A stretch of 64,000 nt of DNA from Bacillus cereus G9842 (GTDB lineage: Bacteria > Bacillota > Bacilli > Bacillales > Bacillaceae_G), in the NCBI RefSeq assembly GCF_000021305.1, contig NC_011772.1, positions 2,518,001 to 2,582,000 of the forward strand, written 5' to 3'. A program made the translations under genes and the position numbers. Each line of letters begins with the position of its first letter. The stretch's first letter is position 1. Shown here in pieces: positions 17,396 through 26,622 of the stretch. Below the pieces are notes generated by a model that was not told the origin of the DNA, did no database searches, and saw nothing but the letters and a program-made list of their open reading frames with translations.

Positions 17396-17430
17396 TCGTT
17401 GGGGGTTTTACTGCCCGTAAATAGCGGGGG
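17382..17430 (+). repeat. Copy 1 of a dispersed repeat at a gene end
   Basis: The sequence TAAAGTGAAACTTTAATC, then GTTGGGGGTTTT and TACTGCCCGTAAATAGCGGG, recurs in longer form at 42814-42910. Here it supplies the last codons and stop of the glycosyltransferase. Confidence 0.6.
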
Positions 17431-17444
17431 AAATAGTCGTAACT

Positions 17445-17485
17445 ATATACAAGCATAGAGGTTCGTACCTTTATGCTTGTATATT
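17445..17485. terminator. Bidirectional terminator between convergent genes
   Basis: 18-bp stem (17445-17462 with 17467-17485 region) with one wobble and a TCGT loop, lying between the convergent UGT and racemase genes. Confidence 0.85.
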
Positions 17486-17486
17486 C

Positions 17487-18167
17487 TTATCCAGCAAATT
17501 GCACAGCAGTATTTGCATGTAAAAAAGCAGTATCAAAAACGGGAACAGTAAGATCATTTTGGGAGATGAGTAAAGGTATTTCAGTACAGCCTAATAGTAT
17601 ACCTTCAGCGCCGTTTTGAATTAATGACTTTGTAATTTGTAATAGCTTTTCTTTAGATGCTTCTGAAATGATCCCTTTACTTAATTCATCTAATATGACA
17701 TGATGGATAACTGTTCTTTCCTCTTCATTTGGGATAATTGTCTCAATGTTATATTTCGCTAATCGTGATTTATAGAAATCTTGCTCCATCGTTTGTTTTG
17801 TTCCTAATAGTCCGATACGTTTTATATTTTGTTTTACCATTTCTTTAGCACTTACATCGCCAATGTGAAGAAGCGGGATAGAGATTGCTTGTTCTACTTC
17901 TTCGGCAAATAGATGTACAGTATTTGAACACATTAATAAACAGTCAGCCCCAGATTTTTCAACCTTCTTTGCAACCGTGACTAGTTCATTTTTTACTTCT
18001 TCATATTGATGGTTTTGTAATAAAGTAGTTACTTCTCCAAAGTCCATACTATATAAAACTAGCTTCGCATTTTGATCGTATTGAGAGAGTGTAAGTGTAT
18101 TAATATGTTTATAGTATAATGATGTAGATTCCCAACTTAATCCCCCAATTAAACCAATAACTTTCAT
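17487..18167 (-). CDS. Aspartate/glutamate racemase-family amino acid racemase
   Basis: A 226-residue cofactor-independent racemase of the Asp/Glu/hydantoin family (RacX/YgeA-like). The two catalytic cysteines are seen in LMCSNTVH and LGCTEIPLL, and the N-terminus VIGLIGGLSWEST is typical of the aspartate-racemase branch. The start chosen (18167) has GGGAGG before it; a 20-residue longer frame has no support. The substrate may be Asp, Glu or another amino acid. D-amino acids serve cell-wall remodelling and spore germination control. Confidence 0.9.
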   Translation of the reverse strand: MKVIGLIGGLSWESTSLYYKHINTLTLSQYDQNAKLVLYSMDFGEVTTLLQNHQYEEVKNELVTVAKKVEKSGADCLLMCSNTVHLFAEEVEQAISIPLLHIGDVSAKEMVKQNIKRIGLLGTKQTMEQDFYKSRLAKYNIETIIPNEEERTVIHHVILDELSKGIISEASKEKLLQITKSLIQNGAEGILLGCTEIPLLISQNDLTVPVFDTAFLHANTAVQFAG

Positions 18168-18322
18168 AATGCATTCCTCCCGAAACGATTTTGAATTTAT
18201 TATTTCATAATTCCGATAAGAATACAATGATTTAAAAGTACTATTTAACGAAAAATAAAAATAGTTAGAAAAGTATTGAAATTTATGCTTTTTAGTGCCA
18301 TAATACGAATTACAAATTAATA

Positions 18323-18484
18323 CTTATCCAGAGAGGTGGAGGGAACGGCCCTAAGAAACCTCAGCAACCCCTATGCAATTTTATAGGAAGGTGCTAATTC
18401 CGCAGAGGACACGATGTGTTTTTTGAAAGATAAGAGGATTCTTGAACGTGAAAGAAAATGACCTCTTATGTAAGAGGTCATTTT
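18323..18484 (+). promoter_or_regulatory. SAM-I (S-box) riboswitch with terminator
   Basis: Classic S-box core: CTTATCCAGAGAGGTGGAGG (from 18323), AACGGCCCTAAGAAACC, CAGCAACC, then AAGGTGCTAATTCC and closing GATAAGAGG at 18428-18436. The terminator AATGACCTCTTA/TAAGAGGTCATT with seven T lies at 18457-18487. The closing strand ATAAGAGG can pair with CCTCTTAT of the terminator, the usual SAM-off switch. It should repress the downstream ECF transporter when S-adenosylmethionine is abundant. Confidence 0.95.
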
Positions 18485-18528
18485 TTTGTTGTATAGAAAG
18501 GAAGTGTCGATGCATAATTCATTTTTAA

Positions 18529-19125
<597 letters not shown>

Positions 19126-19135
19126 GGATGTTAAC

Positions 19136-20836
19136 ATGCAACCAATTATTTCGTTTGAACAATTCACCTTTCAATACGGGCATGCTGCGCAGCCTACTTT
19201 AAGTGATATTACCTTTCATATATACCCTGGGGAAAAAGTGCTAATTGCTGGACGAAGTGGTTCAGGAAAGTCGACATTAGCTCATTGTATCAATGGGCTA
19301 ATTCCATTTTCTTATGAAGGGATTAGTACAGGTAACGTATTAATTGCCGGTAAAGACCCGAGGGAAGGCAGTATTTTTGAACAGAGTAAACATGTGGGAA
19401 CAATTTTGCAAGATCAAGATGCTCAATTTATTGGTATGACAGTAGAAGAAGATGTAGCTTTTTATTTAGAAAATGAATGTGTAAATCAAGAGGATATGAA
19501 AAAGATTGTTTCGGACTCATTAAGAAAGGTGAAGATGCATACGTTTCATAAACAAAGTCCACATGAATTATCAGGAGGTCAAAAACAAACAGTTTCTCTT
19601 GCTGGTTTATTAACAACAAATGCGGATATATTATTGTTCGATGAACCGTTAGCGAACTTAGATCCGCTAAGCGCCTTACATACGATAGAACTTATGAAAG
19701 ATATACATGAGCAATATAATAAAACGATTGTTATTATCGAACATAGAATAGAAGAAATTTTAAAGCTGGATTTAGACAAAGTTATATTAATTGATGAAGG
19801 TAAAGTCATTGCAATAGGAACACCAAAAGAAATCTTAGCGTCAAATATATTACCATGTATTGGCTTAAGAGAGCCTATTTACATCGAAGCATTAAAGAGA
19901 TTACATTTTGATAGTAATAATGACGTAATATATCCAATGGAAAACCTTCAAAAGGAAAAGGTAAGCAACGTTATAAGAGAGTGGATGGAGAAACAAGTCA
20001 TATTAAAAGGTAATACTAAAAACAAGGAATTACTTAAAGTGGAGAATTTATCATTTTCATACCCTAATAAACAAAAAGTATTAGAAAATGTAAACCTTTC
20101 AATATATGAAGGAGAAATTGTGGCACTGTTGGGACATAATGGAGCAGGGAAATCAACATTAGCTCATAGTCTTATAGGCATAAACAAAATGAAAAATGGG
20201 GAAATCTTGTTAGAGGGTGAAGATATTAGTTCTTGGTCTATTCGTAAACGTGGGGAAACCATATCTTACGTGATGCAAAATCCAAATCATATGATTACAC
20301 AGCCCACTGTTTTTGAAGAAGTTTCATTTACATTAAAATTAAATAATTTTTCTAAGGAAGAAATTAAGAATAGAGTAGAAGAAACTTTAAAAATTTGTGG
20401 TTTATATCCATTTCGTAATTGGCCAATTCAAGCGCTAAGCTATGGGCAAAAAAAGAGAGTAACAATCGCATCTGTATTAACAATAGATCCCAAGCTTATC
20501 ATATTAGATGAACCGACAGCGGGACAAGATTATTATCATTATAAACAATTTATGTCGTTTATTAAAAAACTAGCTAAAAAGGGAATCTCATTTGTTTTTA
20601 TCACTCACGATATGAATCTCGCACTAGAATATGCAGACCGTGCAGTAGTTCTACATGAAGGGAAAATTATTGCGGATAATACAGTGTCTAATGTATTTGG
20701 TGATCAAGAAACCTTACAAAGAGCCAACTTAAGAGAGAGTTCTTTAACCAAGCTTGTTAAATTTAGTGGGATTGTATGTCCAGAAAAATTTATGGAGCTT
20801 TATTTAGACAGTAATAGGAGGGAGGAAGGTGCATAG
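19136..20836 (+). CDS. ECF transporter double ATP-binding protein
   Basis: A 566-residue fusion of two ABC ATPase domains that powers the ECF importer. Domain 1: Walker A GRSGSGKST, signature LSGGQKQ, Walker B LLFDEP. Domain 2: Walker A GHNGAGKST, modified signature LSYGQKKR, Walker B LILDEP. ATG at 19136, ten bases after the S-component stop; an in-frame TTG at 19115 would overlap the upstream gene and lacks a site. The T-component gene overlaps its end. Confidence 0.93.
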   Translation: MQPIISFEQFTFQYGHAAQPTLSDITFHIYPGEKVLIAGRSGSGKSTLAHCINGLIPFSYEGISTGNVLIAGKDPREGSIFEQSKHVGTILQDQDAQFIGMTVEEDVAFYLENECVNQEDMKKIVSDSLRKVKMHTFHKQSPHELSGGQKQTVSLAGLLTTNADILLFDEPLANLDPLSALHTIELMKDIHEQYNKTIVIIEHRIEEILKLDLDKVILIDEGKVIAIGTPKEILASNILPCIGLREPIYIEALKRLHFDSNNDVIYPMENLQKEKVSNVIREWMEKQVILKGNTKNKELLKVENLSFSYPNKQKVLENVNLSIYEGEIVALLGHNGAGKSTLAHSLIGINKMKNGEILLEGEDISSWSIRKRGETISYVMQNPNHMITQPTVFEEVSFTLKLNNFSKEEIKNRVEETLKICGLYPFRNWPIQALSYGQKKRVTIASVLTIDPKLIILDEPTAGQDYYHYKQFMSFIKKLAKKGISFVFITHDMNLALEYADRAVVLHEGKIIADNTVSNVFGDQETLQRANLRESSLTKLVKFSGIVCPEKFMELYLDSNRREEGA

Positions 20837-21629
20837 TACATATTTTCATCGTATGGATGGGGTAGTAAAATTGTTTTTATTTATTTTTTGTATGACGATT
20901 ACTTTTTTGTTTTTTGATTTTAGGTTGTTGCTAATTTTATTTATTATTGGGTGTATTGGACTCGGAATTGCTAAAATTCCATTTCGTAAAATTTTAATTG
21001 TTTTTAGTGTCATATTTACATTTAGTTTATTAAACTCTGTCATGATTTTATTTATTACACCCACTCATGGATCTGAATTAACTGAATCATATACCTCGTT
21101 TTTACATATTGGATATGCAACAATTACATATGAAACATTATTTTATGCAGCTACACTTTCATTAAAGTATTTTACGTTATTACCATTTACACTTCTTTTT
21201 ATTTACACGACAGATTCAAGTGAATTTGTAAGTAGTTTAAATAAATTTGGTATTCATTATAAGATTACATATGCAATAAATATTGCACTGCGTTATATTC
21301 CTGACATCCAGTCTGAGTATAAAATTATTAAACACGCGCAAGAAGCGAGAGGAGTGGCTTTTGAAAAAGGAGAAGCAAGTTTATGGGTTCGTATGAAGAA
21401 CCGTGTTTTAATTTTCTGGCCACTAATCATTCATTCTCTAGAAAGAATAGATACGGTTTCAAATGCAATGGATTTAAGAGGATTTGGAAAGAAGGATAAA
21501 CGTACATGGTTTTATACAAGTAAGGCGAAACGTGAAGATTTCATCGCTTTATTTGCCGGTGTTTTCATATTCACTGTTGCCGTATATTTAAAATTAAACG
21601 TATTTCAAAACTTTTGGTATCCATTTTAA
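20829..21629 (+). CDS. ECF transporter transmembrane T component
   Basis: A 266-residue EcfT-like membrane protein with about five to six helices. The coupling-helix motif characteristic of T components is seen as HAQEARGVAFE and AMDLRGFGKK, two A-x-x-x-RG/LRG segments that contact the ATPases. GTG start at 20829 behind GGAGGGAGGA, overlapping the ATPase stop by eight bases, so translation is coupled. Completes a single-substrate ECF module under S-box control. Confidence 0.92.
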   Translation: MHSTYFHRMDGVVKLFLFIFCMTITFLFFDFRLLLILFIIGCIGLGIAKIPFRKILIVFSVIFTFSLLNSVMILFITPTHGSELTESYTSFLHIGYATITYETLFYAATLSLKYFTLLPFTLLFIYTTDSSEFVSSLNKFGIHYKITYAINIALRYIPDIQSEYKIIKHAQEARGVAFEKGEASLWVRMKNRVLIFWPLIIHSLERIDTVSNAMDLRGFGKKDKRTWFYTSKAKREDFIALFAGVFIFTVAVYLKLNVFQNFWYPF

Positions 21630-21653
21630 AGCACTCTTTAAACGAGTGCTTTT
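21628..21653 (+). terminator. Terminator of the ECF operon
   Basis: AAAGCACTC/GAGTGCTTT stem followed by TTTT-rich sequence. Confidence 0.82.
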
Positions 21654-21765
21654 ACTTATTTTTATGTAGACATGCTCAAAAAAGGGATATACACATAATG
21701 TATAATACGAACCAGTTAAAATGATCAACTACCTATTAGTTTTCAAACCAAAAGGAGGAGAAAAT

Positions 21766-21873
21766 ATGAGTTACGGTGGTTCTTGTGGTTTTGGTGGAGG
21801 TTTCGCTTTATTAGTTGTGTTATTCATTCTATTAATAATTGTAGGATGCAGCTGCTGGGGCGGAGGATACTAA
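21766..21873 (+). CDS. YjcZ-family sporulation miniprotein
   Basis: A 35-residue peptide: glycine-rich head [16 protein letters not shown], one hydrophobic helix, and a CSCWGGGY tail. This is the YjcZ/sporulation tiny-protein pattern, many copies of which occur in the B. cereus group. AAAGGAGGAG stands ideally before the ATG. Function unknown; likely membrane-embedded and expressed in sporulation (family knowledge). Confidence 0.9.
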   Translation: MSYGGSCGFGGGFALLVVLFILLIIVGCSCWGGGY

Positions 21874-21934
21874 TTTTTAATTAGTCTTCACAAATGTAAA
21901 CTAAAAAACATTGAAGATACTTATGTATCGAAAC

Positions 21935-21970
21935 AAATAAAAAAGGAGCGACTATGCTCCTTTTTTATTT
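21935..21970. terminator. Bidirectional terminator
   Basis: Perfect stem AAATAAAAAAGGAGC/GCTCCTTTTTTATTT around GACTAT, between the miniprotein and the convergent kinase gene. Confidence 0.9.
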
Positions 21971-21973
21971 GTT

Positions 21974-23233
21974 TTAATGCGTATTCTTACTATATTTTGG
22001 GAACGTAATCGTTAAAGTCGTTCCTTTACTAACGATACTTCGGATTTTTAAATTTCCATACATCGTCTCAATAATCTTAACAGCAACCATCGTACCTAAA
22101 CCGGTGCCTTTCGTTTTTGTACTAAAATACGGTTCACCGAATCGATGTATTTGCTCCTGTGACATTCCAACTCCACTATCTTCAATTCGTATTTCAACTT
22201 TACTATTATTGATAGATGAGGAAATATTTAAGGTACCACCATTAGGCATTGCTTCAATACTGTTTTTTATTAAGTTTAAAAAACATTGTTGAAAGTGTTG
22301 TTTATTACCAACAATGGTTGCCTCAGAAAAATCCTGTGTAATATGTATCGTATTCATATTACACAATGGCAATATCATATTAATAACTCGATTTAACTCT
22401 TGTTTTACTGAAATTTGATCTAATTTTTCTGGAGAAGGTTTGGCAAACGTTAAGTAATCATCGATAATTTCTTGGGCACGATTTAACTCTTCAAGTATAT
22501 GTTTAATATATTCGTCTCTTGATTCAGGAGTTAAATTTGGTGTTTTTAAAAGCTGTGTAAATCCTTTTACAACCGTTAAAGGATTCCTTACTTCGTGCGA
22601 TATACTTGCAGCGAGTTGGCTAACAATCTCCATTTTTTCCATTTTAATTAATTTTGAGCGCATTAATACAGCATCTTTTATAACTTCATTTATATAAACA
22701 ATAAATAACATTAAAGTAGTCGGTAATACCATGAAATAAATAATATACAAATTATTCACTTCAAAATCTGATAAAGTTAATACAATTACAGTTGTAAATA
22801 TTGCTAGGAAAAAGGTTAAAAACATGGAAAAAGCTACTTTAAGCTTTCTATTATATGTATTAAATTTTGAAGATGCGAGTGCTGTAACGATGAACATTAT
22901 TACGTAAACAACGACTGTTAGCATATTAAAGCCATAAAATATAAATCTTGTAATTAATAAAATTGTAAACAATATGATACCGACAGGGAATCCACCATAA
23001 AGCGTACCTATTATGACCGGAATTTGTCTTAAATCATGAATACAACTTTCATCCATATAGATAGGGTATCGCATACATAAAATAAGCGGGATACTAGAAC
23101 AAAGGGTAATCAGTAATATTTTGTATTTTTTCAAATAATGCCTGCTATCATATATGAAATAAAAAACAAATATACTACATAAAATGTATAGAAGGTTATT
23201 TAATACGTTTTGGTTAATATAAACAAAGTCCAT
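21974..23233 (-). CDS. KinB-like membrane sensor histidine kinase
   Basis: A 419-residue kinase with about six N-terminal membrane helices (1-190, 5TM-LYT-like), then the phosphoacceptor helix with His213 in SISHEVRNPLTVVKGF and the HATPase with NLIKNSIEAMPNGG, EDSGVGM and GTGLG. Length and layout match B. subtilis KinB, which feeds the Spo0A phosphorelay. No response regulator is adjacent. GAGG precedes the ATG. The specific KinB identity is probable, not proven. Confidence 0.88.
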   Translation of the reverse strand: MDFVYINQNVLNNLLYILCSIFVFYFIYDSRHYLKKYKILLITLCSSIPLILCMRYPIYMDESCIHDLRQIPVIIGTLYGGFPVGIILFTILLITRFIFYGFNMLTVVVYVIMFIVTALASSKFNTYNRKLKVAFSMFLTFFLAIFTTVIVLTLSDFEVNNLYIIYFMVLPTTLMLFIVYINEVIKDAVLMRSKLIKMEKMEIVSQLAASISHEVRNPLTVVKGFTQLLKTPNLTPESRDEYIKHILEELNRAQEIIDDYLTFAKPSPEKLDQISVKQELNRVINMILPLCNMNTIHITQDFSEATIVGNKQHFQQCFLNLIKNSIEAMPNGGTLNISSSINNSKVEIRIEDSGVGMSQEQIHRFGEPYFSTKTKGTGLGTMVAVKIIETMYGNLKIRSIVSKGTTLTITFPKYSKNTH

Positions 23234-23357
23234 AATATTTGCCTCGTTATTCTGAATTTACTTAACATATGTATTATACATGATAACATGTGTTAGGATG
23301 TATAAACCTTGTTCATACAAGATTTATTTAGCTTTTTTTATAAAATGCAAACATTAG

Positions 23358-23651
23358 CTATTCAAAGATACTTTTACCAAAACTTTTTACTGCTTCTTTC
23401 TGCATGTTCGGTAAAACATGGTGGGTTATGTTGCTACTATAAGAAACGTAGGTATTCTTTTCTAAACTCATCCTTTTAATTTCTAGCCACTGAACGAGAT
23501 AGTCTTTTAAAGTAAGCTTAGACGGTTCCACAAAAGTCCCTTCATTTAAATCCGTAATCTTTTTGGCCACATTTTTTACTGCTTCTTTTTTGTCTTATAA
23601 CCAGAAAAACACTAAGTACTTATTTCCTCTTTTTCGAATATGTCCTTTCAC
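23358..23651 (-). pseudogene. Remnant of a tyrosine-recombinase integrase
   Basis: Begins with GTG at 23651 behind AAGGAG and reads MKGHIRKRGNKYLVFFW before TAA; the frame then resumes one base off with KEAVKNVAKKITDLNEGTF and the core-binding region LTLKDYLVQWLEIKRMSLEKNTY to HHVLPNMQKEAVKSF, and stops. The catalytic domain (R-H-R-Y) is missing. So this is a phage-type integrase N-terminus with a frameshift and truncation. Confidence 0.75.
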
Positions 23652-23685
23652 TTAAAACACTCCTTCATTTTGTTTTGAATTATAT

Positions 23686-23767
23686 TGTATAAGTCTAGTT
23701 GTAATGTTGCTACTTTGAAAATTGCATAGTTGGACATATGAGCGATGGATATATTTTACCATATATG
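23686..23767 (+). repeat. Direct repeat copy 1 (about 80 bp)
   Basis: From ATAAGTCTAGTTGTAATGTTG to GATGGATATATTTTACCATAT. A second copy about 80% identical lies at 24195-24273. Together they bracket the small secreted-protein gene at 23885. Confidence 0.7.
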
Positions 23768-23884
23768 AACAAATTCAGTTATAGGATATGATATGTAAGT
23801 TACTGCTAATTTTATATTTACAATATACTGGAAATTAAGTAATGCAAAAAATGGAAATATAAAATAATGCAAGGGGGAAAGAAA

Positions 23885-24160
23885 ATGAAAAAGGTTTTTG
23901 TAGTGTTTTTTGTACTAGCATTCGCATTTATGTCTATCAATTCTTCAAAAGTTATGGCTTACGGAAATCATAAAGCGGATCTTTATACAAGCGGCGGATC
24001 TCAATTATTGAATTATGTTGGATCTAAACAACCTTTATATAATGATCCTGGTAACCCAAATGTAGTAGGTTATGTTGCTTATCAACCTGTTAAAGTAAAA
24101 CAAGCATGGTATTTAATTAATACATTGTTAGGACAAAAATGGATAGGTTATAACCTTTAA
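23885..24160 (+). CDS. Small secreted protein, SH3-like C-terminus
   Basis: A 91-residue preprotein: signal peptide MKKVFVVFFVLAFAFMS... with a likely cut after SSKVMA, then a 65-residue mature chain containing PLYNDPGNPNVVGYVAYQP and ending QKWIGYNL. The spacing of small, aromatic and W-I residues looks like a short SH3-type fold, but this is an impression only. ATG at 23885 has GGGGGAAAG before it. It is flanked by long direct repeats and lies next to an integrase remnant, so it may be a mobile cassette gene. Confidence 0.7.
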   Translation: MKKVFVVFFVLAFAFMSINSSKVMAYGNHKADLYTSGGSQLLNYVGSKQPLYNDPGNPNVVGYVAYQPVKVKQAWYLINTLLGQKWIGYNL

Positions 24161-24161
24161 A

Positions 24162-24187
24162 AAGCACTCATAATGAGTGCTTTTTTA
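24162..24187 (+). terminator. Terminator of the secreted-protein gene
   Basis: AGCACTCA/TGAGTGCT stem with TTTTTT. Confidence 0.88.
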
Positions 24188-24194
24188 TTTATAT

Positions 24195-24273
24195 ATAAGT
24201 CTAGTTATAATTTTGGTGCTATGAAAATTAAATATTTGGACATATGAGTGATGGATATATTTTATCATATTTA
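24195..24273 (+). repeat. Direct repeat copy 2
   Basis: Copy of 23686-23767, from ATAAGTCTAGTTATAATTTTG to GATGGATATATTTTATCATAT. It follows the secreted-protein terminator directly. Confidence 0.7.
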
Positions 24274-24290
24274 GATTGTTATTAAGGAAT

Positions 24291-24319
24291 AAAAAAAGAG
24301 CCATAGGGCCTCTTTTTTT
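24291..24319. terminator. Terminator-like hairpin
   Basis: AAAAAAAGAG/CTCTTTTTTT arms around CCATAGGGC; usable on either strand. Confidence 0.6.
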
Positions 24320-24360
24320 GCTGTATTCATGGAAATAAAATTAAAAGCGTTATTTTATTA

Positions 24361-24404
24361 TAAAAAAATAGGTGACTCAACAATTGTGCTAGCCGAGTCA
24401 CCTA
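24361..24404 (-). terminator. Minus-strand terminator of the exosporium-like gene
   Basis: Perfect 10-bp stem TAGGTGACTC (24369-24378)/GAGTCACCTA (24395-24404); on the minus strand it is followed by a T-rich run (plus-strand A at 24362-24368). Confidence 0.8.
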
Positions 24405-24521
24405 GTACTATCGAACCAAATAATGTACTTTTTCTATATGTAGTTATGGGGAGTTCTTAGAGGCTAGCCCAATAGACAGTTAAGGGACAAATAAAATCAT
24501 TTTAGAGAGTTTTACATTTTG

Positions 24522-24986
24522 TTATGTTAATGCTACAACAGCAAGAGTTAAGCCCAACGTATTTAATGTATTAGAATATGGTCCTACATTAACAGTAAGA
24601 GTACTTGTTATACCTGGAGGTGTTGTGAAAATTGCGGGTGCTGATACAGAAGTGAATCCGGCTGTATATCCTAGAGAAGTACCTGAGCCAATGATAGGAT
24701 TATTATTCAGATACATAGTTATACCTGCCGAATTACCTCCTGGTTGAATAATAACTTGCACTTCATAGATTGCCAAATAGGTTCTTCCACCTTCAAGTAA
24801 AACAGTTGTTGGTGGTGTGAATGAGATTGCCGTACCATTAGAATTTACCACGGTATCTAGTGGAATCGCAGAGTTTACAGAAACTATTGATGGGGTAGTT
24901 TGAACAACATTTAAACTGTTAGCCGTGGGAGATGGACAAGAACAAGGTTTGTGAATGTTAGAGTTGTTATCATTTTGGTAATTCAC
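24522..24986 (-). CDS. BclA C-terminal-domain-like exosporium protein
   Basis: A 154-residue protein without collagen repeats: a polar Asn/Cys N-terminus (NDNNSNIHKPCSCPSP) then a beta-rich, Val/Thr/Gly domain (about 25-154) with VLLEGGRTYLAIYEVQVII and a hydrophobic end LGLTLAVVALT. This resembles the TNF-like jelly-roll of BclA and BxpB/ExsF exosporium proteins. GTG start, AAAGGAG upstream. Own terminator. It neighbours another minus-strand spore-surface-like gene. Role as a basal-layer or hair-nap protein is inference. Confidence 0.7.
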   Translation of the reverse strand: MNYQNDNNSNIHKPCSCPSPTANSLNVVQTTPSIVSVNSAIPLDTVVNSNGTAISFTPPTTVLLEGGRTYLAIYEVQVIIQPGGNSAGITMYLNNNPIIGSGTSLGYTAGFTSVSAPAIFTTPPGITSTLTVNVGPYSNTLNTLGLTLAVVALT

Positions 24987-25235
24987 AAATAATCAAGCTC
25001 CTTTGCGTAAGATAATTTTTTATCTTATATAAAACGTAGCCTTTTTGTATCTAAGTTATTTTTAATAAGTTTTTAAAGATAAGTCGAATATTGTTGGTCA
25101 GTCGACTTTTGAAATTATTTGAAACTCTGGGATTTTAAAGTGCGTTTGATAAATATATATGAAAAATTTTTTAAGGACATTACTGTAAGTTAGGAAACAT
25201 AATAAAAAACGGTAAAATAAGGGGAGTAAAAGGAA

Positions 25236-25268
25236 AAGAAAAAGAACCCTTTATATAAAGGGTTTTTC
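25236..25268. terminator. Terminator of the 25284 gene
   Basis: AACCCTTTATATAAAGGGTT palindrome; on the minus strand it is followed by TCTTTTTCTTTT. Confidence 0.8.
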
Positions 25269-25283
25269 TGGTGATTTAATATA

Positions 25284-25748
25284 TCAATTACATTCGTGGT
25301 AATATTCATCACATGAATCGTTATTATCGTTACAGTATATACAAAATGTTTTTTGAACAAATAAACTAACTACACTAGTAGAACCTTCCTGCTTTGTAAG
25401 AGTAAGACTTTGAAAATCTTCAACTTGAAATATTTTTGTTTGAACAGGTTGTAATGTAGTAGTAATTGGTACGCTAGATCTTCTTGTTAGAATAGTTACT
25501 TGAACGGGTGCACTCATACCGACAACGAATAACTGAATTAATGTTTTATTATGATTGTTTGTAAAATCCTCAAATACAGTTTGTGGAGCGGTGGTTTCAA
25601 GGAAAACTGACACAGGTATATTTCCATTTGCATTTTCTGCAGAACCAGCTATCGTATGAGTTTCAATAAAACAGTTATTTTTTTGATTGTTGGAATGTGA
25701 TTGGTTTTTATAATATTTTTTACCATCTTTATAAAAGTAATCAGCCAT
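25284..25748 (-). CDS. Beta-rich protein with terminal cysteines, possible spore appendage (Ena-like) subunit
   Basis: A 154-residue protein: N-terminal arm rich in Lys, Asn and Tyr (MADYFYKDGKKYYKNQS), a Cys near residue 26 (NNCFIETHTI), a beta-rich core of about 100 residues (VSVFLETTAPQTVF, LIQLFVVGMSAPVQVTIL) and a C-terminal cluster CIYCNDNNDSCDEYYHEC. This layout, a flexible Cys-bearing arm plus jelly-roll core, resembles DUF3992 endospore-appendage pilins. I cannot prove membership. GGGAG lies before the ATG. No signal peptide. Confidence 0.6.
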   Translation of the reverse strand: MADYFYKDGKKYYKNQSHSNNQKNNCFIETHTIAGSAENANGNIPVSVFLETTAPQTVFEDFTNNHNKTLIQLFVVGMSAPVQVTILTRRSSVPITTTLQPVQTKIFQVEDFQSLTLTKQEGSTSVVSLFVQKTFCIYCNDNNDSCDEYYHECN

Positions 25749-26082
25749 ATGAATTTAAAGCTCCCTTCTTTTGGATATCTATATAGTCTATTTAATAAAG
25801 TGAAGTAGTGCTTGTACAACATAATAAAATCCGCTCTCGTAATTATCTAAAAATGTTATTTGGAAATTAAAGAGCGCCATTCAAGGCGCTCTCGGATAAA
25901 CATTAATATTGAAAAAGAATACCACATTATATTTTATGCATGTTCTTAATAAATGTGTAGTTTTTTAGCAAAATCCTTATTTGAAAACAAGAAGCCCTAG
26001 AGTTAGGGCTCTAAGGCTTCTTATTTTGGTATTCTCACATGGTTTTTCAAAAAGAATAGAACATATTGAAGATAACATGTGA
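25749..26082. other. Gap with two strong hairpins
   Basis: No ORF with a ribosome site. GAGCGCC (25872-25878)/GGCGCTC (25885-25891) is a 7-bp GC-rich hairpin. AAGAAGCC (25989-25996)/GGCTTCTT (26015-26022) encloses AGCCCT/AGGGCT and is followed by ATTTTGG, terminator-like on the plus strand. Confidence 0.5.
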
Positions 26083-26259
26083 ATGTTTCATAAATGTATC
26101 AAAAAAGTGAACAAAATTGCTAGTGGAGAAGAAGCAGAAATGAAGTTTCTAATACGTAAGTACGTGAAAGGTATTATTTCCGGTGAATAAAATGCGCATG
26201 GGACACCTAATCATTATTTTATCGGGGGAAAAGAATATGTTATGAACTTGGTTGAATGA
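26083..26259 (+). pseudogene. Phage-like small gene interrupted by TAA
   Basis: ATG at 26083 opens 35 codons (ending KYVKGIISGE) to TAA at 26188-26190, and the same frame continues with NAHGTPNHYFIGGKEYVMNLVE to TGA at 26257. The post-stop part looks protein-like, so one nonsense change probably split a gene of about 58 codons. No clear ribosome site. Family unknown; position suggests decayed prophage. Confidence 0.45.
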
Positions 26260-26329
26260 AAAAATGAAAATTTTACTTTTAGAGTGAAACTAAACAAAAA
26301 CGCTATTTTATTAGAAAAGGAGAATGAAA

Positions 26330-26590
26330 ATGGAGGTCCAGTTAATTCACGAACAAACATATAAAAGTCAGTATGATTTAGAAAGTGCAGTAGAAAAATT
26401 CTACGATAGTCTCCGAGAAGAATTCGGAATGGTTGAGGACGAGGATATCAAGCAATTTGACCATATAAGCAGAGTATTTGAAGCGACGGCCGTAATGGAG
26501 AATGGTTTGAAATTGAAGGTAGAAATATTCTTTGCGGATGATGCAGACGAAGATGAATCATGGGTTTGTAAAGCTTATCAAGTAGCTTAA
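26330..26590 (+). CDS. Acidic hypothetical protein, prophage-type (86 aa)
   Basis: An 86-residue acidic protein with an alternating beta/helix look and a very acidic stretch FFADDADEDESW near the C-terminus. ATG at 26330 lies eight bases after AAAGGAG; the ATG two codons earlier is too close. It sits between two genes that carry in-frame stops, in what appears to be a degraded prophage, but is itself intact. No family recognised. Confidence 0.6.
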   Translation: MEVQLIHEQTYKSQYDLESAVEKFYDSLREEFGMVEDEDIKQFDHISRVFEATAVMENGLKLKVEIFFADDADEDESWVCKAYQVA

Positions 26591-26622
26591 TAAAAACTTC
26601 ATTTGAAAGGAAAGTGATCAGG

